Of a DNA stretch of 64,000 nucleotides, positions 51,248 to 59,730 are shown piece by piece. The stretch spans positions 2,541,501 to 2,605,500 of the forward strand of contig NZ_CP141059.1 in the NCBI RefSeq assembly GCF_034661235.1, in the 5' to 3' direction. The notes under the pieces were generated by a model. That model was not told the origin of the DNA. It was given only the letters and a program-made list of their open reading frames with translations, and made no database searches. This stretch comes from Nocardioides bizhenqiangii (lineage in GTDB: Bacteria; Actinomycetota; Actinomycetes; Propionibacteriales; Nocardioidaceae). A program made the translations under genes and the position numbers. How positions within the stretch are numbered: the stretch's first letter is position 1; the number at the start of each line of letters is the position of its first letter.

Positions 51248-52000
51248 TCAGACGTTGGTCGGGATGTGCATGACGGTGCCGCCGTCCACGACGAACTCGG
51301 AACCGGTGGCGAAGGACGACTCGTCGCTGGCCAGGAAGACCACGAACGCCGCCACCTCGTCGGGCCGACCGGGACGTCCCAGCGGGATCGGGATCAGGTC
51401 CTCGGGCATCTGGTCGGTCGCGGGCGTGCTGATCCGGCCCGGGTGCAGCGAGTTGACCCGGATGCCGTGCGGTGCGAGCTCCATGGCCACCGACTTGGTG
51501 AGCCCGGTCAGACCCCACTTGGCAGCCACGTAGCCGTGCGCCCACGGCGTCCCGCGGAGGCCCTCGATCGAGGACGTGTTGATGATCGACCCGCCCCCCG
51601 AGTCGATCAGAGCGTCCGCAGCGGCCCGGATGCCGAGGAACGCTCCGGTCAGGTTGACGTCCAGCATCTGCTGCCACTGCTCGCTCTTGTAGCGCTGGAG
51701 CTGGCCGCCGTTGAAGATGCCGGCGTTGTTGAACAGGACGTCCAGCCTGCCGAGCTCGGCGACGGTGAAGGCGACCGCGCTCCGCCAGTCCTCGTCCTGG
51801 GTCACGTCGAGGTGGACGTAGCGGGCTGCCCCCGGCCCGAACTGCTGGCAGAGGTCATCGGCGAGAGCCTCGCCCTCGTCGTCGAGGAGGTCGCCGATGA
51901 CGACCCTCGCGCCTTCCTCCACCAGCATCCGTGCACTCGCCCCGCCGATGTTGCGCGCACCGCCGCTGATCAGCACGACCTTCCCGTCCACACGTCCCAT
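51248..52000 (-). CDS. SDR, 3-alpha/20-beta-hydroxysteroid dehydrogenase-like
   Basis: Short-chain dehydrogenase of 250 aa: [15 protein letters not shown] (TGxxxGxG loop), NNAGIFNGG, catalytic Ser in [15 protein letters not shown], and the C-terminal [15 protein letters not shown]. Resembles 3-alpha/20-beta-hydroxysteroid dehydrogenases. It is under a KstR-type operator, which supports a steroid-linked role. ATG 52000 is 7 bp after TATCTT on the minus strand (52012-52007); an in-frame ATG at 52018 would lie almost at the operator. Confidence 0.84.
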   Translation of the reverse strand: MGRVDGKVVLISGGARNIGGASARMLVEEGARVVIGDLLDDEGEALADDLCQQFGPGAARYVHLDVTQDEDWRSAVAFTVAELGRLDVLFNNAGIFNGGQLQRYKSEQWQQMLDVNLTGAFLGIRAAADALIDSGGGSIINTSSIEGLRGTPWAHGYVAAKWGLTGLTKSVAMELAPHGIRVNSLHPGRISTPATDQMPEDLIPIPLGRPGRPDEVAAFVVFLASDESSFATGSEFVVDGGTVMHIPTNV

Positions 52001-52022
52001 GACGTGAAGATAGCCCATGAAC

Positions 52023-52036
52023 TAGAACACGTTCCA
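52023..52036. promoter_or_regulatory. KstR operator between divergent genes
   Basis: TAGAACACGTTCCA matches TnnAACnnGTTnnA fully. It lies 22 bp before the SDR start (minus) and 23 bp before the DapB-like start (plus). On the plus side the hexamer TAGAGT (52047-52052) ends 8 bp before ATG 52060. Confidence 0.85.
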
Positions 52037-52059
52037 TTTTCTCTCGTAGAGTCCTCGCC

Positions 52060-53145
52060 ATGACGATTCGAGTCGCCCAGGTCGCCACCGGAAACGCCGG
52101 CATGCTCACCCTGCGCCAGCTGATCAGCGACGCCCGGTTCGAGCTCGTCGCGGTGAGCACGTCGACCCCCGGCAAGGTCGGCACGGACGCGGGCGAGCTC
52201 GCCGGGCTCGACCTCGTGACCGGGATCGGTGCCGTCGGCGACCTCGACGCCCTGATCGCGGCAGGGCCCGAGTGTGTCGTCTACTGCGCCATGGGCGATA
52301 CGCGTCCGGTCGAGGCGACCAACGACGTCCGCAAGCTTCTCGAGGCCGGCATCGACGTCGTGGGCTCCGCTCCGGGCACCCTCCAGTTCCCGTGGGGGAC
52401 GATGCCGCAGAAGGTGATCGACAAGGTCGAGGCCGCGGCCCGGGCCGGCGACGCGACCGTGTACATCACCGGGGTCGATCCCGGCTTCGCCAGCGACCTG
52501 GTGCCGCTCGCCCTGGCCAGCACCTGCCAGCGCATCGAGCAGGTCAAGTGCTACGAGCTGGCCGACTACGCGACGTACGACGGTGCCGAGGTGATGTTCG
52601 ACCTCATGGGCTTCGGCAAGCCGGTCACCGACACCCCGCTGCTGTTCCTGCCCGGTGTCCTCGGGCTCGCCTGGGGCACCGCGATCCGGATGATCGCCTC
52701 CGGTCTCGGGATCGAGGTGGACGAGATCGTCGAGCACTGGGAGGTCGAGCCCGCTCCCGAGTCCTACGACGTCGCGGCCGGCCGGATCGAGAAGGGCACC
52801 ATCGCGGCCCTGAAGTTCTCGATCTCCGGCATGGTCGACGGCCACCCGGCGATCGTCGTCGAGCACGTCACCCGGACCCGCGACGACCTGCGACCGGACT
52901 GGGCGAGGCCGGCGTCCGGCGGAGGCTCCTACCGGGTCGAGATCACCGGCGAGCCGAACTACGTCGTCGACATCGTGCCGAGCAGCGAGCACGGCGACCA
53001 CAACCACGCGGCGATCGTCGCCGCCTGCGGGCGGATCGTGAACGCCATCCCCGACGTCGTCGCTGCGGCTCCGGGCATCCGCACCACCCTCGACCTGCCG
53101 CTGCCCACAGGCCGCGGGACCTATGTCGGACAAGGGACGCTCTGA
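52060..53145 (+). CDS. Dihydrodipicolinate-reductase-like NAD(P)-dependent oxidoreductase
   Basis: Protein of 361 aa with a Rossmann N-terminus (RVAQVATGNAGMLTLRQLISD; VYCAMGDTRPVEATNDVRKLLEAGIDVVGSAP) and a DapB-like C-terminal domain (GVDPGFASDLVPLALAS; RIEQVKCYELADYATYDGAEVMFDLMGFG). Similar proteins are frequent in actinobacterial sterol and lipid gene clusters and are not lysine-biosynthetic DapB. It is directly controlled by a perfect KstR motif. The substrate is unknown; a steroid or acyl-CoA carbonyl is a plausible guess only. Confidence 0.78.
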   Translation: MTIRVAQVATGNAGMLTLRQLISDARFELVAVSTSTPGKVGTDAGELAGLDLVTGIGAVGDLDALIAAGPECVVYCAMGDTRPVEATNDVRKLLEAGIDVVGSAPGTLQFPWGTMPQKVIDKVEAAARAGDATVYITGVDPGFASDLVPLALASTCQRIEQVKCYELADYATYDGAEVMFDLMGFGKPVTDTPLLFLPGVLGLAWGTAIRMIASGLGIEVDEIVEHWEVEPAPESYDVAAGRIEKGTIAALKFSISGMVDGHPAIVVEHVTRTRDDLRPDWARPASGGGSYRVEITGEPNYVVDIVPSSEHGDHNHAAIVAACGRIVNAIPDVVAAAPGIRTTLDLPLPTGRGTYVGQGTL

Positions 53146-53163
53146 CGCCGTTACGCTGCCGCG

Positions 53164-53922
53164 ATGCCGATGACGCTCGCCCATCCCGCGGCGGTCCTGC
53201 CGCTGAGGCGCTCGGGGCTGCCCATGATCGCGCTGGTCGCAGGCTCGATGGTGCCCGACATCCCGCTTTTCCTGTCCTGGGTCCGTGGCTACGAGATCAC
53301 CCACAGCCTCGTCGGCGTCCTCGTGGTCGATGTCGTCCTCGCATCAGTCGTCGTGCTCGTCTGGTTTCGCTGGATCCGTGACGCCGTGGTGGACATGAGT
53401 CCCGGCCCCGTCCGCGCCCGGCTGGCCGAACACGTCCGGCTGACGAGCCGGCAGTGGCTGCTGGTGCCGCTCGCCGGATCCGTGGGCGCCGCCACGCACC
53501 TGCTCTGGGACTCGTTCACCCATCCCGGGAGGTGGGGTCCGCGCCACATCGAGTGGCTGCGCACCGAGCACGCCGACCTGCTCGGACTGAAGTGGGTCCA
53601 GTACGCCTCCGGTGTCCTCGGCCTCGCCGTCGTGATCTGGGTAGCGGTCGCGTACCTGAGGTCACTCGAGCCGCTGCCCGGCACGCGCCGCCCGCCGGCC
53701 CTGCCGCCGTCCGTGCTCCCGGTCGTGATCGTGACCGCCGGACTCGTCGGACTGACGTCCGCCGCCGTCAGCGTGCCCGACGGCTTCCACCTGATGGCGT
53801 TCAACGGCGTGGTGGACGGCCTGATCGCCGCGACGGCGCTCGGCGCGGCCGCCTGCTCCTGTTGGCACCTGGCTCGCCGGCGCGTCAGCGACCCGTCCGA
53901 CCGTCAGTCTGCTCAAGAATGA
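53164..53922 (+). CDS. DUF4184-family membrane protein
   Basis: Polytopic protein of 252 aa beginning MPMTLAHPAAVLPL, the DUF4184 signature, with GSMVPDIPLFL and ATHLLWDSFTHPGRWG where His and Asp residues could bind metal at the membrane. Hydrophobic segments include VLVVDVVLASVVVLVWF, WLLVPLAGSVGAATHLL, VLGLAVVIWVAVAYL and VLPVVIVTAGLVGLTSAAV. Function unknown. The start is supported by a TACGCT hexamer (53152-53157) 7 bp upstream. It follows the DapB-like gene by 18 bp. Confidence 0.8.
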   Translation: MPMTLAHPAAVLPLRRSGLPMIALVAGSMVPDIPLFLSWVRGYEITHSLVGVLVVDVVLASVVVLVWFRWIRDAVVDMSPGPVRARLAEHVRLTSRQWLLVPLAGSVGAATHLLWDSFTHPGRWGPRHIEWLRTEHADLLGLKWVQYASGVLGLAVVIWVAVAYLRSLEPLPGTRRPPALPPSVLPVVIVTAGLVGLTSAAVSVPDGFHLMAFNGVVDGLIAATALGAAACSCWHLARRRVSDPSDRQSAQE

Positions 53923-54209
53923 CGACGGGCGAGGAACTCATCACTCATTTCGGCGCGCGTCCAGATCGACAACATCTGCCCGGCGCGGCGAACCGCATGC
54001 TGCGACGGCTCGAGTGGGCGCCGACAGGCGGCGGTAACAAGCGGGTAGTGCGAGGCCGCCAAGGAGTCGCGGGAGGATGTACCTGACGGTCGAACGGCGC
54101 GGTGGCCGGGGTGAGCGCCCTCGATGGCGACACCGCGGAAGCTAGGCAGGAGACTCTTGCCATCGGCGGCTTCCGTTGCGCGGGGTAGCGGCGCAGACTG
54201 TCCTGAAAA

Positions 54210-54276
54210 CCCAGGTTGCAACCTGGGGCTCCACTCAGGACCGAGTCATCCGTCACGGAAGCGGGCTGAGTGGGGC
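54210..54276 (+). ncRNA. Candidate structured leader RNA (two consecutive hairpins)
   Basis: CCCAGGTTGCAACCTGGG at 54210-54227 is a perfect 18-bp palindrome. It is followed immediately by a long stem, GCTCCACTCAG (54228-54238) paired with CTGAGTGGGGC (54266-54276, one G-U or mismatch). A GGAAGGGGG Shine-Dalgarno-like run and a start codon follow within 25 nt. The layout resembles a cis-regulatory leader or attenuator. I recognise no named RNA family. Confidence 0.45.
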
Positions 54277-54299
54277 GCTGAAGGAAGGGGGTGACGCCG

Positions 54300-54419
54300 A
54301 TGTCGACAATCATTCGATTACTCTCGGCATGGCGATCTCCTGGTTCTGGGGCCTGGTTCGCCCAGTCGTTGAAGTGGCAATCGTCCGTGCAACCGGTCAG
54401 GCCCTGGGCGTCTAGCTAA
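54300..54419 (+). CDS. Candidate micro-ORF (39 aa) behind the structured leader
   Basis: ATG 54300 is preceded by GGAAGGGGGTGACGCCG and opens a 39-codon frame (MSTIIRLLSAW to PWASS) ending at TAA 54417-54419. It contains a TTA leucine codon, rare in high-GC actinobacteria. A competing frame gives MAISWFWGLVRPVVEVAI and 10 more residues (ATG 54329 to TAG 54415) with better third-position GC, so which frame is translated is unclear. A terminator-like hairpin begins 1 bp after the stop. Confidence 0.4.
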   Translation: MSTIIRLLSAWRSPGSGAWFAQSLKWQSSVQPVRPWASS

Positions 54420-54420
54420 G

Positions 54421-54461
54421 GGCACGCCGTCGCCCCGGCCGATCACCGGGGCGACGGTGCC
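54421..54461 (+). terminator. Strong hairpin terminator candidate
   Basis: CGTCGCCCCGG pairs perfectly with CCGGGGCGACG across a 7-nt loop, and outer GGCAC pairs with GTGCC after a 2-nt bulge. There is no T tract, which is usual in actinobacteria. Confidence 0.7.
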
Positions 54462-54829
54462 AGATCTAGGTGTTCGAGTAGGTGTCTCGCTGCCGGGCAC
54501 CCAACGCACGGGCGAGAACTTGCCGCGGATCATGCCCACTCGAAGTCGCTGTAGAGGCCGAGCCGCCGGGGCCTGGGTACGTCTCTTCGATCCGGCTGCT
54601 ACGCGGCCCGGCAACCTCGCGCAGGTAGGCCAGCGGGGAAAGACGCAGGCGAACGCGAGCGGAGGCGCCACGGCCGGACACGCCTCAGTCGGCAATCGGT
54701 GCGTCGACTCACGACAGGTGCGCCAGATCGATTCGCGAATGTCCCGGAGGCGATCGACGGCGAGCCGGAGATCTTCGCGCTCCCCCGGGCGGCATGGTCA
54801 TCGCGCTACGGCCCGACGAGCCTGACCGG

Positions 54830-55195
54830 TCAGGAGGCCGGCTCGAAGAGTTCGACCACGTTGCCGGACGGGTCCTCGCACAGAATCTGCCGACCACCAG
54901 GCCCGGTGACGATCTCGTTGCGGAACGACACCCCGTCGGACCGCAGTTCCTCCACGCGACCGCGCAGGTCGTCGAGGGTGACCACGACGCGGTTCCAGCC
55001 CCCCGGCTCGGGTTGCCGGCCGTCCGGCATCGGGCGTGCTGCGGACGCCGCCGGGCCGGCGAGCCACAAGTCAAGGTCGTCGCACCGCACGATCGCCATC
55101 GCCGGACCGAACTGTTGCACGAGGGTGAAGCCGAGTCGGTTGTAGAACGTGATCGACGCGTCCACGTCGGCCACCAGGTAGCGCATCACTGCCAT
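54830..55195 (-). CDS. VOC-superfamily (glyoxalase/bleomycin-resistance-like) protein
   Basis: Single VOC-domain protein of 121 aa: MRYLVADVDASITFYNRLGF at the N-terminus and CEDPSGNVVELFEP at the C-terminus, the typical beta-alpha-beta-beta-beta signature. Such proteins bind metal or small molecules as dimers; substrate unknown. ATG 55195 has a TGGAGGATC Shine-Dalgarno. It is transcribed toward the gene-poor interval. Confidence 0.82.
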   Translation of the reverse strand: MAVMRYLVADVDASITFYNRLGFTLVQQFGPAMAIVRCDDLDLWLAGPAASAARPMPDGRQPEPGGWNRVVVTLDDLRGRVEELRSDGVSFRNEIVTGPGGRQILCEDPSGNVVELFEPAS

Positions 55196-55436
55196 CCGAT
55201 CCTCCAGGTCTCGAGCGCCGAAGTCTGTCCAGGGAGTTTGCCACCACCCGAGGCCGAGAAGTGAGCGACCCCGATGCGGCTACTTGGCGCTGGCGCCTCG
55301 CGGCGCAAGGACGCACTCCACCCGAAGGACTGACCGCACCCTTGTCAGCGGAGGCGGTGACATCGATGGTGGTGGTGTTCTCGCCGAGATGCTTGGCCGT
55401 GGTCAGACGTTCGGGTCCGGGGGTAGCGTGCGGTTG

Positions 55437-55655
55437 ATGAGCGAGCAGGAGCCGAGAGTCGAGGAGCGGGGTTGGCCGAAGAGGTGCCCGCACTGCCAAA
55501 CCGAACTGCAGACCGCGACCCAAGGTTTCAACCCTGCAGGTGAGGACGACATCGATCACGGCGAGATGGGCGAAGTCCTGGCCGTTGATTTCTGTCCCAA
55601 CCCAGATTGCCCCGGCAAGGAGACTGACCCGGCCCGGGCCTCTCACGATCAGTGA
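55437..55655 (+). CDS. Small putative zinc-ribbon protein, 72 aa
   Basis: Short soluble protein with CPHC (KRCPHCQTEL) and a second Cys pair (FCPNPDCPGKE) spaced by about 35 residues, as in a zinc ribbon. The rest is acidic (EDDIDHGEMGEV). A TAGCGT hexamer ends 8 bp before ATG 55437, supporting this start. Function unknown. Confidence 0.62.
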   Translation: MSEQEPRVEERGWPKRCPHCQTELQTATQGFNPAGEDDIDHGEMGEVLAVDFCPNPDCPGKETDPARASHDQ

Positions 55656-55888
55656 GGCAGCGACCGGGCCCCGCTCTCGGAAGGACGAACGTCATCCAAG
55701 CACCCCGCGCGACTCGGGATGTCCGTGCGCATGCCGCCGCGCTGACCCGCGGAAACACGCACCCCGACTCGGTGGTGTTGGTGCTCGCCTCGAAGTGCCG
55801 CGGTCAAAGGCGCACGCTGTCTCCGTCGGGCTGCGCGAGTGTCGCGGAATAGGCTGCCGACGAGTCCGTCTCCAGCGAAGGAACCGCC

Positions 55889-57025
55889 ATGACCGAGATA
55901 CCGGCCACCATGCGCCAGCTCCGGAGCCTGGTCACACCGGAGCGCGAGCTCCGGCTGTCGGTGGAGGCCGTGGACACACCGCCGCCGGGGGAGCGGGAGG
56001 TGTTGGTTCGGGTTGAGACGGCGCCGGTCAATCCCTCCGACTTGGGACTGCTGCTGGCGATGGCCGACGTCTCTCAGGCGGTTGCGGGCGGATCGTTGGA
56101 CGACCCGACCGTGACGGCACCGATCCCGGAGCCGGTCATGCGCTCTTTGGCGGCGAGGGTCGGCGAGGCCATGACCGTGGGCAATGAGGGGGCCGGTGTC
56201 GTAGTCGCGGCGGGGGCGTCGCCGGAGGCAGAAGCGCTGCTCGGCCACAAGGTGGGGTTCATCGGCGGCGCGACGTACGGCGAGTACTGCCTGGCCTCGC
56301 CGCGGATGTGCCTGCAGCTGCCCGAGGGCGCCAACGCGGTTGACGGAGCATCGTCGTTCGTGAACCCACTGACCGCCCTGGGGATGGTCGAGACCATGCG
56401 CAACGAGGGGCACACCGGGCTGGTGCACACCGCGGCCGCGTCCAACCTCGGGCAGATGCTCAACCGGATCTGCCTGGCCGACGGCGTACCCCTGGTCAAC
56501 ATCGTCCGGCGTCCCGAGCAGGCCCGGCTGCTGCGGGAGCAGGGGGCCGTGCATGTATGCGACTCCAGCGAGTCGACTTTCGAGGTCGATCTGGTCACGG
56601 CGCTCAAGAACACCAAGGCGACCCTGGCGTTCGACGCGGTCGGCGGCGGGACGTTGGCTGGCCAGATCCTCAACGCAATGGAGGCGGCCATCGTGGCGCC
56701 CGACGCGCCATACAGCCGCTACGGCAGCGACGTGCACAAACAGGTCTATGTGTACGGCGCCTTGGACCCGCGGCCCATCGAACTACGCCGCCGGTTCGGC
56801 TTCGCCTGGGGTGTTGGCGGCTGGCTGCTGACGCCGTTCCTCGCGCGGACCAGCGGCGAGGACCTGGTCCGGTTGCGGCAGCGGGTCGCCGCCGAGCTCA
56901 CCACGACGTTCGCTAGTCACTACACCGATCAGATCTCGTTGCGCGAGGCTTTGGACGTGGAGACGTTGCACCGATACGCGCGCCAGGCCACCGGGGAGAA
57001 GTTCCTGCTCCGCCCGCAGCGCTGA
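55889..57025 (+). CDS. Medium-chain dehydrogenase/reductase, quinone-reductase-like
   Basis: Zinc-independent MDR of 378 aa. The GroES-like N-terminal domain (EREVLVRVETAPVNPSDLG; GNEGAGVVVAAG) and a Rossmann domain (HTAAASNLGQMLNRI; ATLAFDAVGGGTLAGQIL) are visible. The glycine-rich AASNLG replaces the more usual GxGxxG. Length and layout fit NADPH:quinone or enoyl reductases; the substrate is unknown. GAAGGAA precedes ATG 55889. Convergent with arr. Confidence 0.82.
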   Translation: MTEIPATMRQLRSLVTPERELRLSVEAVDTPPPGEREVLVRVETAPVNPSDLGLLLAMADVSQAVAGGSLDDPTVTAPIPEPVMRSLAARVGEAMTVGNEGAGVVVAAGASPEAEALLGHKVGFIGGATYGEYCLASPRMCLQLPEGANAVDGASSFVNPLTALGMVETMRNEGHTGLVHTAAASNLGQMLNRICLADGVPLVNIVRRPEQARLLREQGAVHVCDSSESTFEVDLVTALKNTKATLAFDAVGGGTLAGQILNAMEAAIVAPDAPYSRYGSDVHKQVYVYGALDPRPIELRRRFGFAWGVGGWLLTPFLARTSGEDLVRLRQRVAAELTTTFASHYTDQISLREALDVETLHRYARQATGEKFLLRPQR

Positions 57026-57032
57026 CTCACGA

Positions 57033-57467
57033 TCAGTCCTCGATCTGCGCTGCGCCCTGCCGCCTCAACGCATCAAGTCCGTCTCGCATGGCTTGCAGCT
57101 TCTCCGCGGAGTGACTGACCCAGCCGACGAGCTCGCCGACGACACGCAGCGGCTCGCGGGTGCGGAAGGACTGCGTCGGGTTCCCGGGGAACCTCTTGTC
57201 GGTGACGTTGGGGTCGTCCTCGAACTCGCCTGTGGGCTCGACGATGTAGATACGCCCGCGGCCCGCACCCGCTGCGAGCTCGGCGCCCCAGGTCGCGGCG
57301 TCGAGGGTCGCGGTGAAGTAGACGTAGTTCATCACGCGGCCCTCCTCGAAGTTCGACTCGCGGCCGGGCACCAGCATGTCGCCGGCAGCGAGATCCACCT
57401 TGGTGCCGTGCAGGTAGACACCGGCTTCGTACACCTCGAAGGCCACGGGCTCCCTCGCGACGTTCAT
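57033..57467 (-). CDS. arr: Arr, rifamycin ADP-ribosyltransferase homologue
   Basis: Protein of 144 aa matching Arr enzymes over its length: VYLHGTKVDLAAGDML with His at residue 20, RVMNYVYFTATLD with Tyr at about 50, and GRIYIVEPTGEFEDDPNVT with the Asp at about 84, corresponding to the His-Tyr-Asp set of Mycobacterium smegmatis Arr, then KRFPGNPTQSFRTREPLRVVG. Arr ADP-ribosylates rifamycin antibiotics at C23 with NAD+, inactivating them. ATG 57467 lies 7 bp after a TACTGT hexamer, suggesting a leaderless transcript. No mobile element is nearby, so it looks intrinsic. Confidence 0.9.
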   Translation of the reverse strand: MNVAREPVAFEVYEAGVYLHGTKVDLAAGDMLVPGRESNFEEGRVMNYVYFTATLDAATWGAELAAGAGRGRIYIVEPTGEFEDDPNVTDKRFPGNPTQSFRTREPLRVVGELVGWVSHSAEKLQAMRDGLDALRRQGAAQIED

Positions 57468-57710
57468 GCGCCGACAGTAGCTCCAGCGCCGGGCTGACCA
57501 GCGGATGCCACCAACGATCCGCAGACTGCTCGGCCGAGTTGTTCTCGATCTGGGGTTACTGCACTTGCGGCGACGCGGCAGGGCGACTCGACCCTGCGAC
57601 CTCGGTTGGTCAGCGCGCACGCCGCGGAGTGACCCACGCATCCTTCCCACACCGCTCATGTGTCCGCCCTGGCCGCCCGGGCGTACACGAGGACTGACCC
57701 GGGGTCAGCT

Positions 57711-58142
57711 CTACCTCACCTCCTGGGCAAGCATGACGAGGATGCCGCTGGGGCCGCGCACGTAGGTGAGCTTGTACACGTCCCCGTAGGTCGCCACGCC
57801 GCGCAGCGGGTGGCAGCCGTGCCTCGCGGCGACTTCGAGGGCCTCGTCGATGTCGTCGACGGAGAAAGCCACGCGGTGCATGCCGATCTCGTTAGGACGG
57901 CTGGGCTCGGTCTCGATCGCATCGGGGTGGATGTACTCGAAGAGCTCGAGACGACCGTTGCCGTCTGGTGTCTGGAGCATGGCGATCTTGGCGTGGTTGC
58001 CGTCGAGGCCGACGGCCGTGTCGGTCCACTCTCCACTGACCGTGTCACGGCCGAGGACGGTGAGTCCGAGGTCGGTGAAGAAGGCAATCGTCGCTTCAAG
58101 GTCGCGGACGGCGATCCCGACGTTCTCGAGCTTGATGGGCAT
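57711..58142 (-). CDS. VOC-family protein, methylmalonyl-CoA epimerase/glyoxalase-like
   Basis: VOC protein of 143 aa with two beta-alpha-beta modules: MPIKLENVGIAVRDLEATIAFF at the start, LELFEYIHPDAIETEPSRPNEIGMHRVAFSVDDIDEAL in the middle, and YVRGPSGILVMLAQEV at the end. Glu/His residues in LELFEY, GMHRVAF and the C-terminal segment could bind a metal. Resembles lactoylglutathione lyases and epimerases; specificity unknown. ATG 58142 lies 8 bp after TAGCGT. The 243 bp between this gene and arr show no gene. Confidence 0.8.
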   Translation of the reverse strand: MPIKLENVGIAVRDLEATIAFFTDLGLTVLGRDTVSGEWTDTAVGLDGNHAKIAMLQTPDGNGRLELFEYIHPDAIETEPSRPNEIGMHRVAFSVDDIDEALEVAARHGCHPLRGVATYGDVYKLTYVRGPSGILVMLAQEVR

Positions 58143-58340
58143 GCGTTGCACGCTATCGAGTCAATGGCGAACCGCTCGAGCCAACTGACTTCCGGTTCCG
58201 GTTCGGCCGGACCAGGGAGCGTCGTGCGGAGCCCGACTGGCGGCGATAGGACGCACTCATCGCGAGTAGCACAATCCGCCTCGCGATCCCTACTCGCTGC
58301 ACGACCGAGGGCGAGTGTGCATGGCGAAGGAGCGCGGCTG

Positions 58341-59012
58341 TCACCCTGTTAGGGATGGCAGGCGCGCACCGGTAAGCGCGGGTGCGGCAATCTCCGTGTC
58401 TGGCGCGGGACAAGCAGCGATGCCGGCCTCGAGCAGCGCCCCCAGCCGTCGGTCACAGTCGGGGCTGCCGCTCGCGATGACGCCGTCCACGGCGCATCGG
58501 ACCATCGCCGGCGCGCAGCGCTTGGCGAAGGTGTTTGCGTCGATCCGGCTTCGCACCCCAAGTCGATCGACCCAGGCAGCCGCGCCAGGAACCATCCCGA
58601 GTGCGAGCTGAGCCTCCCGTCGGGTGGCGGCCAGATCGGGTCCGGCATCCGCACACAAGCGCTCAGCTTGAAGAAGACCAGCGGCCAGCGCGCGCTGGGT
58701 TCCCTCGGGGACATCGAGGACGACCTGCGCCGCAACCGCGACCGCGACCGCGAGCCAGGTCCGGTCGTTCCCACGCCGGTACACGACCGAGGGGATCAGT
58801 GGAGCCAGCTTCTGGCGTCCGTCGTCGCTGGTGTGATCGTTCACCAGCCTTGCCAGATACGCGAGTAAGGGATGAGTACAGGAGGGGTGATCGCTCCACC
58901 GCTCACCGGCGAGCACCGAGGCGAGCTCCATGAAGCACGCGCCGCGTCGTGGCGTTCGATGCCGGCCACGTGACAGAACCGGGATGCCGTCGGGAATGCT
59001 TGAGGGCTTCAT
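58341..59012 (-). CDS. Conserved-type actinobacterial hypothetical protein, 223 aa
   Basis: Unrecognised function. The region MELASVLAGERWSDHPSCTH to LARLVNDHTSDDGRQKL resembles a frequent actinobacterial protein of unknown role. Ala-rich helices follow and no transmembrane segment is evident. ATG 59012 is firmly placed by an AGGAGG Shine-Dalgarno 6 bp upstream; the N-terminal 27 residues before the internal MELAS are basic. It is isolated between gaps of 198 bp and 400 bp. Confidence 0.65.
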   Translation of the reverse strand: MKPSSIPDGIPVLSRGRHRTPRRGACFMELASVLAGERWSDHPSCTHPLLAYLARLVNDHTSDDGRQKLAPLIPSVVYRRGNDRTWLAVAVAVAAQVVLDVPEGTQRALAAGLLQAERLCADAGPDLAATRREAQLALGMVPGAAAWVDRLGVRSRIDANTFAKRCAPAMVRCAVDGVIASGSPDCDRRLGALLEAGIAACPAPDTEIAAPALTGARLPSLTG

Positions 59013-59412
59013 CGCAACCTCCTACTGCGAGCATGCGCCGACGCGCTGGCCCGATCAACCCTCGGTACTCATGAAGAACGCGCAGCGGAAACGTGATCTC
59101 TGCCGATGACGGGATTGGGGAGGAGGTCGCACTGGTATTAGAGACTTCCTCGAGGGATTGGGCCTTACCGGAGGAGTAGCAGGCCAGCGTCGGGCGCGAG
59201 ATCGACCTGCGATCCGAGTCCACGGCTGGCCTTGCGCAGAACCCGGTGCAGCCATCTCGCGTCCTCCTTTCGTCGCGCCGCAAGTGCATCTGCCGCGACT
59301 GCCAGAGGGCACCATCCGCAGCTCGACCGGGCGAGCAAGCCTGGCGGCACAGCGATCGCTGATCGGTGGCATGGCGTGGCAAGTGAGCACCGCCGCGACT
59401 ACCGTGCATCCC
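59013..59412. other. 400-bp interval without a recognised gene
   Basis: Apart from the Shine-Dalgarno of the leftward gene (about 59018-59024) and the -10-like TACCGT of the rightward gene (59400-59405), I see no coding frame with good codon bias, no tRNA and no clear repeat here. Confidence 0.55.
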
Positions 59413-59637
59413 ATGGCAGACGTCGTGCTCCGTGTGCGGTTCACGAGCGGTGACCACACCGATGTCACGTATCAGGACCGGGATGCGACCAATGAAGACG
59501 AGCTGATCGAACACGTCGTCTCAACGCTGGCTTCCGACTCCGGTGTCCTTCGTTGCCATCACGGTGATCGGCTACTCGTAATATTCGCGCGCGGCGTTGC
59601 CACCATCGAACTAGCACCGCGCGGCGCAATCCTGTAA
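59413..59637 (+). CDS. Hypothetical protein, 74 aa
   Basis: Small acidic protein (MADVVLRVRFTSGDHTDVTY; NEDELIEHVVSTLASDSG; LLVIFARGVATIELAPRG) with alternating strands and one helix, suggesting a small beta-rich fold. No family is recognised. ATG 59413 follows a TACCGT hexamer by 8 bp. Codon use is less biased than the neighbourhood, so coding status is likely but not certain. Confidence 0.52.
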   Translation: MADVVLRVRFTSGDHTDVTYQDRDATNEDELIEHVVSTLASDSGVLRCHHGDRLLVIFARGVATIELAPRGAIL

Positions 59638-59730
59638 CCGGTCCTGATGGTGAGCGACCCGGACACTGGCGGCGAAAGGACGCATCGCCTTCGCCGAGAT
59701 AGCCACGGCCGATCGGAGCCACACGGCGGC

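Larger units (their letters stand above)
53923..54829. other. 907-bp gene-poor interval
   Basis: No frame here has convincing family similarity apart from the micro-ORF candidate at 54300-54419. The interval holds two hairpins (54210-54276), that micro-ORF and a strong terminator-like hairpin (54421-54461). The flanks 53923-54200 and 54462-54829 show nothing I can identify; base composition is slightly lower in GC than the surrounding genes. Confidence 0.6.
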
